Shown here: in pieces, positions 1 through 5,044 of the stretch
Numbering within the stretch: the first letter of the stretch is position 1
Layout of the letters: each line of letters begins with the position of its first letter
NCBI GenBank assembly: GCA_027084145.1
Contig: JALWLM010000207.1
Span: 1-5,044, forward strand
Length of the DNA stretch: 5,044 nt
Direction of reading: 5' to 3'
DNA from: Crocinitomicaceae bacterium
Lineage (GTDB): Bacteria > Bacteroidota > Bacteroidia > Flavobacteriales_D > Crocinitomicaceae
Notes under the pieces: generated by a model
What the model was told of the DNA's origin: nothing
What the model saw: only the letters and a program-made list of their open reading frames with translations
Databases searched by the model: none
Translations under genes and position numbers: made by a program

Positions 1-106
1 ATTTATGACGATGAGCCCGTAAGTTACGCGTTCACCTGTCCGTTTTGTTGCGTTTAAACCGTTCGATTATTTCGCAAAACTGCTACGTCCTGCACTAATG
101 GTTGCC
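1..106. other. Left flank without a confident gene
   Basis: No convincing gene is seen. On the plus strand, positions 1-57 are open to a TAA at 55-57 and would encode the tail ...VSYAFTCPFCCV. The CPFC pair looks like half a zinc-binding knuckle, so this could be the end of a convergent plus-strand gene, but 18 codons prove nothing. The minus strand has no ATG here, and its one frame open to the window edge has no start codon. Under the cassette model this is the 5' end of the next cassette, or the end of a reversed gene in it. Base composition is less AT-rich than in the operon. Confidence 0.3.
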
Positions 107-174
107 AACGGTCTGGCTAAGAAACGTAACCGCCCGATAGGGCGGCTATGTTTACTTAGGTATTGTTATATACC
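107..174 (-). repeat. attC-like recombination site 1 (downstream of the operon)
   Basis: Plus strand: AAC box 107-109, spacer GGTCTGG 110-116, stem arms 117-135 and 140-159, loop GATA 136-139, spacer GTATT 160-164, GTT box 165-167. The stem pairs CTAAG with CTTAG, then AAACGTA with TATGTTT (one G-T), then CCGCCC with GGGCGG. There is one mismatch (129/146) and one bulged A at 154, reminiscent of the extrahelical bases of attC sites. The GTT box continues as GTTATATACC to 174. The lipoprotein stop codon (177-179) is 2 bp away, as is usual where a cassette gene meets its attC. The ends are shared with the site at 4792-4853, while the stem sequence is not. The minus orientation is inferred from gene direction. 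The hairpin could also slow or stop transcription, but no T-run follows it. It could instead be a dispersed palindromic repeat. Confidence 0.65.
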
Positions 175-176
175 GT

Positions 177-803
177 TTAATACTCAATATTCCATTGTAC
201 ACTACCGCCTTCCGGTACATAAATACTATCTGCAAAAGGTGTTGTTATACCGTTTCTGGTTACGGTGCCTTTCCAAACTCTCCAACCCATTGGAACTAAG
301 TTTGCATTATATGTTTGGGAGAAACAACCCTCATAAATCGCTGTATCTATTAAAAGATTCAAGTTAGGCAATGATTTGTGATAGGCATTTGTTATCGTTA
401 ATTTATCATTTGCATCAAAACAATTGATATTTTTTATACTCATTTGTAAATACCCTTTTGTTACCAATAACAGATTATACTCTTGATTTCCACTAATACC
501 GGGGATGTTTGAGTTCATTGAGTAGAATTCATCAATGTCATAATTAAAAAGAAGATTCAACCCGCCTTTATCACGGTAACGCATAGAATAATATCCTTCT
601 GGATCGGTAATTGTAAATTCTATTGCTTTTTCTCCACAACCATCAAAAAGGCTCAGGGGGCAAAAAACTTCTTTCATCACATAAACTTCGATACCTGGAA
701 TTCCTTTTCCATTTACCGGATTATAAACTCTACCGTGTACCGTTCTTTTCTTTCCGCAAGAAACGAAAAGAAGAATGCTAAAAATAAAGGTTAAATATTT
801 CAT
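177..803 (-). CDS. Lipoprotein with carboxypeptidase regulatory-like domain
   Basis: 208 residues. Residues 1-16 form a lipoprotein signal: a short basic start, a hydrophobic core and a lipobox ending LFVSC, with Cys16 as the lipidated residue. GKK follows the Cys, so the acidic export tag known from some surface lipoproteins of the phylum is absent and a periplasm-facing location is as likely as a surface one. Residues about 21-75 resemble a carboxypeptidase regulatory-like/transthyretin-type beta-sandwich: VHGRVYN (22-28), IPGIEVYV (35-42) and the TDPEGYY turn (66-72). Such modules are usually structural or binding domains, not catalytic. Residues about 105-205 look like further beta strands and I do not recognise them. 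Four cysteines (48, 56, 128, 160) could form disulfides. The ATG overlaps the hydrolase TGA by 4 bp (800-803), implying translational coupling and a shared mRNA. The true ligand is unknown; the C-terminus meets the attC-like repeat. Confidence 0.85.
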   Translation of the reverse strand: MKYLTFIFSILLFVSCGKKRTVHGRVYNPVNGKGIPGIEVYVMKEVFCPLSLFDGCGEKAIEFTITDPEGYYSMRYRDKGGLNLLFNYDIDEFYSMNSNIPGISGNQEYNLLLVTKGYLQMSIKNINCFDANDKLTITNAYHKSLPNLNLLIDTAIYEGCFSQTYNANLVPMGWRVWKGTVTRNGITTPFADSIYVPEGGSVQWNIEY

Positions 804-3643
804 TTTAATAAAAGTTTACGCGTTCCAATAATTCCATTTTTAGAATGCCATTGTACAAGTACTAAATTGTACCTTCCAACTAAATTGGAGATATCTATTG
901 TTCCATTATCATCTAAAACAAACTTGTCGATTAATACACCCATCATTGAATAAATATACAACATATCTCCCTTTTTTACAAATTTACTTTTTATTGAAAG
1001 TGTACCACGACTCGGATTGGGATAGATTTCCCATTTTTGATTTTCAGTTGAATCATTCCACTTGTCATCATAATAGTTGTCTTCATCAGGTTCATTTAAA
1101 CTTGTCAACGATTTACCACCTCCTTGTAAATAACACAAAGGAGAAATATACAAATGAACTTTGGCTCCTGCTTGAATGTGAGAACCCGGTTTTAATTCAA
1201 TAATTTCTTCCGATTGATACTCTGCATCAATGTTGCTTTGAATGTTGTAATCACCAAATGGCGTTTTTGGACTTATATTACTGCCCATTCTGATCCACTT
1301 TTTGGCTTGATAGTGCGCCTTGTATGTGTAATTTGAACGAGCATACTCTCCAAAGTTTTGATTCTGTAAATCCAAATACCAAGGTTCAACTTCGTTGAGT
1401 AAAAAGGTAATCAATGCCGAGTTATCAATAAAAGGTTTCCACGGATATTTTTTAATCAATGATATATGCTGGTATGTATCTGCGTTAATATAAACCGCAT
1501 CCATTGGTGTGAGCGTTTGATAATCATTCGGTCTTCCGAGGTGGGGGTAACCAAAATGGTCACTTGCAAATTGATCAGGCAATAAAATATTATCACTTAA
1601 CTCATCAAACAACAAACCATTTGCTTTCATATCATACCTCATATTGTTAGGCCATTCACTTGGGTTAATGGCTAATGCTGAAAGAGTGGGAACAAATGAG
1701 CTATTGTCTTTATATACATAATCTGTAAAGCCAAACTTGGAGTTCGAACGCAATCCAAAATTGATAGTGTTTCTTATGGCATTAAAGTATGAGCCATAAC
1801 AATTATCCATTTCAAGCCACTCATGTAAGGAAAAATAATCATCAACCAATATTTGTACAGTAGTAGAGAAAGCCCATTGTCGCGTAATCTTACGATGAAA
1901 TACTTCTTTCGGGTTTGTAGATGTGCTTCTATATTCAGCAGAATTTAATAAGACATCCCATGTTTTAAAGTATAAAGAAGGGTTAAAAAAACTTTGTTCT
2001 TCATACGTTTTTGCTCCGGTGGTTAACTCTGGATAATGGTCTTTATTAAAACTTCCAACAGATACCGCTACATTTCTTGTGCTGCTAGGAAAACCTCGAT
2101 ATTTTGTAAGTGACGGGCCTAGATAATAAGTGTTTTCTAACTCAAAATTGTAATCTATTCGTTTTTGATGAGATCTGTGAGGAGCACCATCATTTCCTGC
2201 ATATCCGTCAAAATGATATCTCATTTGTTCTTGCGGCCCTGCTTTTGACATATTGTTATAGGCGATATTAAAGTTTGGAATTCCAGCCGGATGTTCTTTT
2301 AAACTTTTGGCTGCAAACTGATGTGCCAAGGGAATATTTACACCATGAAGAGGCGTGTCAAAAGGTATCCAAAGACGAGTATGGTGATGATGCCCATAAT
2401 TTTCATTCAAATGTTTATGCTCAAGATACATTATCATGTGTCGCCAGTAATGCCCTCCCATACTAAATCCTAAAACAACATTTTCATGCTTTGAACCAAT
2501 AGCAGCTTTAGATGGTTCTACTACATTTAGAAAAAAGCTCGCAAGTAACTTTCCACCTCTCCTAATTGATTTATAACCCGGGTCAATTCGAATAATTACA
2601 ACATCATATCCATTTTTAACTAAAAGATCAACAAAACCATCATTTCCGTAAGCATAACCTTTAAAGTTGAATTTTTTTCGATATAACTTACCTAATCCGG
2701 GGGTAATAGGTTGGAGAGTTGTTCTTAGACCATGAAGCATAAAAAATGGTTTCCTAAAGTGTCCTGTGTTATTACATTCTCCCCAAATTATTCCATAGCG
2801 CAGTTTTCCAAAGTCTTGACTTTTAAAAGTGTGCTTTCCTCCTGTGAAAACAGTCTGTTTGGGTAAACTCTTATCTTCAAAGAACTCATCATTAATTATG
2901 AAATTAATCGATTGTGACAACACTTGGCCATCTACGAAATGAACATTAAAGTTGAAAATTGTATCGTTTGCATTAAGGTCAAAATCAATCGTGTCATTTA
3001 TGTTTAAAGTATAACTAATTGCTCCGTAGTTTAAATTGATATGATCAATAGCTTTTTCTGAAAAGATAAATTCAGGAGATAATACAAAACTTATTTCTTG
3101 GTCGTAAATTGGAATATCGTAAGTTGGGGCAATTGCAAAATAATGATGTGTTTCACTTACATCAGCAAACGTTTTTCCAGCGGATAATTGCCAACCTTCA
3201 TCCGGTTGATTTGTATTAACGAATAAATCACCATTTTGATAACTATCATCTTTGATAAATGTTGCTTCTTTATATATGATTCCGATGGGTAGAGTAAAAC
3301 GGCCTCTATCGGCAGAAACTTCATTCCAATAATTAAATACTTTCTGAGTGAAAATAAAAGTACTATCAGCTCTATCAACTATTGGGTCACTCAAATTGAA
3401 AGAATGATACAGCATCATAAAATCTTGAATATTTTTGATACTCGTAGAATCTTCTCGCATTCTTTTTATTTGATTACGGTCAATGGTTACGGCTCGATCA
3501 AGTAATGGTAAGCTTGATAAAGGGGTAAGGGTTTTGTATTCTCTATTTGCAATTTCAAATTCAGAAGAAATAATGGTATCAATTATTTGTGCATTTATTG
3601 TTGTACAAATAATAATGAGTGTGAATAAAATTAAAGTCTTCAT
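800..3643 (-). CDS. T9SS-secreted alpha/beta hydrolase (lipase/esterase-like)
   Basis: 947 residues. A Sec signal peptide (about 1-18, ending INAQ) is followed by a roughly 280-residue, beta-rich N-terminal region of unknown role. The alpha/beta hydrolase core begins at PFFMLHG (299-305, oxyanion-hole HG). It continues with GYDVVIIRIDPG (345-356), the nucleophile elbow GFSMGG (392-397, Ser394) and FDTPLHG (428-434), a motif like those of lipases acting on lipids or polyesters. The catalytic acid and histidine cannot be fixed by eye; His726, after TPMDAVYINADTYQ, is one candidate. An HHHH run lies at 418-421. Near the C-terminus is a short beta motif, IELKPGSHIQAGAKVHLYI (815-833), frequent in exported Bacteroidota proteins. 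Then comes a type A sorting domain starting YPNPSRG (874-880) and ending RKLLLK, which directs export through the type IX system and usually cell-surface attachment or release. The ATG lies 5 bp after the upstream stop, with AGGA just before it. Substrate unknown; the hydrolase and T9SS calls are firm. Confidence 0.92.
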   Translation of the reverse strand: MKTLILFTLIIICTTINAQIIDTIISSEFEIANREYKTLTPLSSLPLLDRAVTIDRNQIKRMREDSTSIKNIQDFMMLYHSFNLSDPIVDRADSTFIFTQKVFNYWNEVSADRGRFTLPIGIIYKEATFIKDDSYQNGDLFVNTNQPDEGWQLSAGKTFADVSETHHYFAIAPTYDIPIYDQEISFVLSPEFIFSEKAIDHINLNYGAISYTLNINDTIDFDLNANDTIFNFNVHFVDGQVLSQSINFIINDEFFEDKSLPKQTVFTGGKHTFKSQDFGKLRYGIIWGECNNTGHFRKPFFMLHGLRTTLQPITPGLGKLYRKKFNFKGYAYGNDGFVDLLVKNGYDVVIIRIDPGYKSIRRGGKLLASFFLNVVEPSKAAIGSKHENVVLGFSMGGHYWRHMIMYLEHKHLNENYGHHHHTRLWIPFDTPLHGVNIPLAHQFAAKSLKEHPAGIPNFNIAYNNMSKAGPQEQMRYHFDGYAGNDGAPHRSHQKRIDYNFELENTYYLGPSLTKYRGFPSSTRNVAVSVGSFNKDHYPELTTGAKTYEEQSFFNPSLYFKTWDVLLNSAEYRSTSTNPKEVFHRKITRQWAFSTTVQILVDDYFSLHEWLEMDNCYGSYFNAIRNTINFGLRSNSKFGFTDYVYKDNSSFVPTLSALAINPSEWPNNMRYDMKANGLLFDELSDNILLPDQFASDHFGYPHLGRPNDYQTLTPMDAVYINADTYQHISLIKKYPWKPFIDNSALITFLLNEVEPWYLDLQNQNFGEYARSNYTYKAHYQAKKWIRMGSNISPKTPFGDYNIQSNIDAEYQSEEIIELKPGSHIQAGAKVHLYISPLCYLQGGGKSLTSLNEPDEDNYYDDKWNDSTENQKWEIYPNPSRGTLSIKSKFVKKGDMLYIYSMMGVLIDKFVLDDNGTIDISNLVGRYNLVLVQWHSKNGIIGTRKLLLK

Positions 3644-3648
3644 AATTC

Positions 3649-4739
3649 CTAGCGGTTAGATTCTAACTCCATTAATCGTTCCTTTTGTGTTTTGATTTGC
3701 TTTTCCAACTCAATTAAATGCAGGGTCAATTCTTCAATTTTTTCCAGGAGAATTTTATTCATTTCACCCAAACTAAGTCCATTTTCTTGAACTTCTTTTG
3801 CGCTTGGGACATTGGGCAAGTGTCCGTTGTTTTCAATGTATTTTTCTACTTCTTTCAGAGGCATTAATTCGTAATTGTTTTCAAAAACATAATCCGGCCA
3901 GCTGGCTAAATCAACTTTTATTTCTCTTGCTCTGATAAGACCTGAGTTTTCAATCACAAATAACTTTCGGACTGGATTCTCAACAACAAAAAGCTCTCTA
4001 TTTGGATGTGTAGTAACAGAATGATAAGTTTTCATCTGAAAATCTGCATTGTAAATCGTTGGATCAAGGTCACCAATTGTCATTCTTTGGGAATAAATTC
4101 CTGTTCCACCGATTACGTCTAATTGCACTCTTGGTGCACTAGTTCCTACTCCAACAAATACTTGTGGACACAAACTAAATAGTTTATTGGGACCGTTTGA
4201 CCATTGTGGATTGTTAATGACAGTTAATCCTACGCATTTCGAAGCATAAGGTGCTGGGTCATAAATTCCACGACCAATTTTTGCAACTAATGAGTCGTAA
4301 TCAATTTTACTCGTAGCTCCATTTGGTTTTAAAACCAATAAATCAAAATTTCCTGAGTTATATAACCCATTTGGCAAAGTGGGAGTATTGGGTAATTTTA
4401 ATAAACCTTCAACTCTTGAATTACCATACGTTCTTAGATTCCCATCGATACGTGAATTGCCATTTACTCTAAAATTTTGCTTTACAACGGCATTGCCTTT
4501 CATGACCATTTTTTGCTCCACAAACATTTTACCCATTGTACGAATGGTTTTATTTACTCGCAAAGAATCTTTAATTAGTAAACAAGAGTCAATAATGACA
4601 TTTCCATTCACATCAAGTTTTGAAGATGGGGTCAATGTTCCAATTCCAACATTCCCTGTTGTTGGAAGAATATTGTCTTGTCCAAAGATTGTTACACTTG
4701 CAAAAAAAATAAAAGTGCAGTAATAGTAATTTTTTTCAT
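3649..4739 (-). CDS. Tail-fibre-like surface protein, frameshifted in the signal peptide
   Basis: The long frame runs from about 4749 to 3649 but has no ATG in its first part; its earliest near-usual start is TTG at 4635, inside the conserved GNVGIGT motif. The natural start is the ATG at 4739, whose frame reads MKKITITALLFF and stops at 4694-4692. One extra base in A7 (4730-4736) or T8 (4702-4709) joins the ATG to the long frame, giving 363 residues with a signal peptide cleaved near FGQ. The rest fits a fibrous, probably trimeric, surface protein. Counting from the TTG: a GNVGIGT...LDVNGN opening, short NG-rich beta-solenoid-like repeats (8-78), a second VGVGT...LDV motif (161-174), the terminal module WPDYVF...YELMPL, HLPNVPSAKEV (272-282), LGEMN (289-293), and a coiled coil (294-326). 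This module is common in Bacteroidota proteins annotated as tail-fibre-domain or cell-wall anchor proteins and does not imply a phage. First gene of the operon. It has no T9SS domain of its own. Confidence 0.8.
4702..4709 (-). repeat. Homopolymer T8 (coding strand) in the signal peptide
   Basis: The plus strand has eight A. On the coding strand the eight T follow TTA in the signal peptide. With nine T the ATG frame would continue FFFASVTIFGQDN and join the tail-fibre frame; with eight it ends at TAA six bases after the following TTG codon. It is a candidate slippage, phase-variation or sequencing-error site. Confidence 0.7.
4730..4736 (-). repeat. Homopolymer A7 (coding strand) just after the ATG
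   Basis: Seven A follow the ATG at 4739-4737 directly. With eight A the protein would start MKKNYYYCTFIFFASVTIFGQ, also a credible signal peptide in frame with the rest. The sequence alone therefore does not tell which of the two tracts carries the missing base. Confidence 0.6.
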
Positions 4740-4791
4740 AACTGTTTATTTAAGTATTAATTTAAAAACCATGTTAAGTGTTTCTTATCAT

Positions 4792-4853
4792 GGTATATAA
4801 CGGTCTGGCTATGCGCAGTGTCCCGAAGGGCATTGCGTATAGGTTTTGTTAGC
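4792..4853 (-). repeat. attC-like recombination site 2 (upstream of the operon)
   Basis: Plus strand: AAC box 4799-4801, spacer GGTCTGG 4802-4808, stem arms 4809-4824 and 4828-4842, loop GAA 4825-4827, spacer GTTTT 4843-4847, GTT box 4848-4850. The stem pairs CTATGCGCAGTG with CATTGCGTATAG (two G-T pairs), then CCC with GGG, with one bulged T at 4821. Spacer lengths (7 and 5) and end sequences match the site at 107-174. The flank on the operon side, GGTATATAAC (4792-4801), is the exact reverse complement of GTTATATACC at 165-174. In the cassette model this site belongs to the upstream cassette, and its last bases (4800 downwards on the minus strand) begin the operon cassette. The tail-fibre ATG is 60 bp away, with no clear Bacteroidota promoter (TTG/TAnnTTTG) between. 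Confidence 0.65.
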
Positions 4854-4885
4854 AAATCGTGCATTTTTTTCGTGTGGTGGAAGGA

Positions 4886-4944
4886 ATGCTCTTTTGTAAA
4901 GCTTTGGGCTGCGGGTTGGTTGGCGGGGCTTTACAAATGTGCAT
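4886..4944. repeat. Imperfect inverted repeat in the intergenic region
   Basis: ATGC (4886-4889) and TTTGTAAAGC (4893-4902) pair with GCTTTACAAA (4928-4937) and GCAT (4941-4944). The ten-base inner arms match perfectly, with symmetrical 3-nt internal loops between the two stem parts. The 25-nt loop is G-rich on the plus strand. The repeat lies between the stop of the partial gene (4976) and the attC-like site, in an otherwise gene-free stretch (4854-4975). No T-run follows it on the minus strand, so it is not a classical terminator. Its role is unknown; it may be part of a dispersed repeat or an untranslated hairpin. Confidence 0.55.
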
Positions 4945-4975
4945 GACCAGCGCTGGACAATAAATTTCTCCCTCC

Positions 4976-5044
4976 TTATTTAAAAACATTTACCGTTCCA
5001 TTAAAAGTTTTAATTTCATTTTTCATGTCGGTTAGTTCAATTAC
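4976..5044 (-). CDS. C-terminal end of an unidentified gene (partial)
   Basis: The frame is open from the window edge and ends at TAA 4978-4976, giving 22 residues that finish KTFNGTVNVFK. Codon use is AT-rich like the operon genes, and the strand is the same. It is too short to recognise. It lies 125 bp before the attC-like box at 4850, so under the cassette model it is the last gene of the neighbouring upstream cassette. It could be a chance open frame. Confidence 0.5.
   Translation of the reverse strand, partial: VIELTDMKNEIKTFNGTVNVFK

Larger units (their letters stand above)
109..4800 (-). mobile_element. Putative three-gene integron cassette of about 4.69 kb
   Basis: The boundaries are the inferred G|TT cleavage points in the two attC-like sites, reading the minus strand. 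The unit carries a short leader of about 60 bp, three co-directional genes and its own attC-like site at the 3' end, which is the order expected of a cassette. Its outer ends, TTATATACC at the 5' side and GGTATATAA at the 3' side, are perfectly complementary, as expected if both came from one circular cassette. Typical cassettes are about 0.5-1 kb with one gene, so a multi-gene unit of this size would be exceptional. No integrase, attI or Pc promoter is visible in the window, and no transposase is present that would support an insertion sequence instead. Orientation follows gene direction, because the AAC/GTT boxes alone are symmetrical. Confidence 0.5.

Noticed and set aside
107..174. Intrinsic terminator for the operon
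   Set aside because: The hairpin is strong, but no T-rich run follows it in the minus direction, and the sister copy lies upstream of a gene with the same conserved ends, so termination is not its main explanation.
98..367. Plus-strand open frame of 89 codons
   Set aside because: It runs through the attC-like hairpin and antisense to the lipoprotein gene; its composition is unlike a protein family and the opposite strand has clear domains.
898..1203. Plus-strand open frame of 101 codons
   Set aside because: Antisense shadow of the T9SS sorting domain of the hydrolase.
2275..2466. Plus-strand open frame of 63 codons
   Set aside because: Antisense shadow of the hydrolase nucleophile region.
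3157..3378. Minus-strand open frame of 73 codons
   Set aside because: Overlaps the hydrolase in another frame; no domain or plausible start context.
4379..4723. Plus-strand open frame of 114 codons
   Set aside because: Antisense shadow of the beta-repeat region of the tail-fibre-like gene.
3649..4739. Prophage or tailocin reading of the tail-fibre-like gene
   Set aside because: No other phage structural, lysis or packaging gene is present, and the C-terminal module is common in ordinary Bacteroidota surface proteins.
4740..4791. Promoter for the operon
   Set aside because: I could not find a convincing Bacteroidota -7 TAnnTTTG with a -33 TTG upstream of the ATG at 4739; the leader is merely AT-rich.
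109..4800. Insertion sequence or transposon
   Set aside because: No transposase or recombinase gene lies between the ends, and no target-site duplication is evident; the end structure fits a cassette better.

Overview
The window is AT-rich DNA of a Bacteroidota bacterium, probably in the Flavobacteriia/Cytophagia/Saprospiria range. The evidence is a secreted hydrolase ending in a type IX secretion (T9SS) type A sorting domain, a tail-fibre-like surface protein with the C-terminal trimer/coiled-coil module common in this phylum, and starts without obvious Shine-Dalgarno sites. All confident genes lie on the minus strand.

Layout, right to left in the direction of transcription: (i) 4976-5044, the last 22 codons of an unidentified gene; (ii) 4854-4975, non-coding, with a strong inverted repeat at 4886-4944; (iii) 4792-4853, an attC-like folded repeat; (iv) a tightly packed three-gene operon: a frameshifted tail-fibre-like protein (3649-4739), a 947-residue T9SS-exported alpha/beta hydrolase (800-3643, 5 bp downstream) and a small lipoprotein with a carboxypeptidase-regulatory-like fold (177-803, start overlapping the hydrolase stop by 4 bp); (v) 107-174, a second attC-like repeat 2 bp after the lipoprotein stop; (vi) 1-106, a left flank with no confident gene.

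The main observation is the pair of repeats. Both sites lie in the same orientation and share AACGGTCTGGCTA at one end and TAGGTWTTGTTA at the other. Between these ends the palindromes are unrelated in sequence but fold into the same shape: AAC/GTT outer boxes, a 7-nt and a 5-nt unpaired spacer, then a long stem. That is the architecture of integron attC sites. The cassette model makes a further prediction, and it holds: the inner flanks of the two sites, GTTATATACC (165-174) and GGTATATAAC (4792-4801), are perfect 10-bp complements, as the core and inverse-core boxes of one cassette should be. I therefore infer that the operon is one very large (about 4.69 kb), three-gene integron cassette in a chromosomal array. 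No integrase gene is in the window, so this remains inference. A dispersed Bacteroidota intergenic repeat is the main alternative.

The second observation is a frameshift in the first gene. A good ATG with a signal peptide (4739) is out of frame with the rest of the protein. One extra base in either of two homopolymers (A7 at 4730-4736 or T8 at 4702-4709, named on the coding strand) would restore a 363-residue secreted protein. This may be an assembly error, a pseudogene, phase variation or slippage. The three products all look destined for the envelope or the outside: a trimeric fibrous protein, a secreted esterase/lipase-like enzyme and an anchored lipoprotein. A joint surface role is plausible but unproven.
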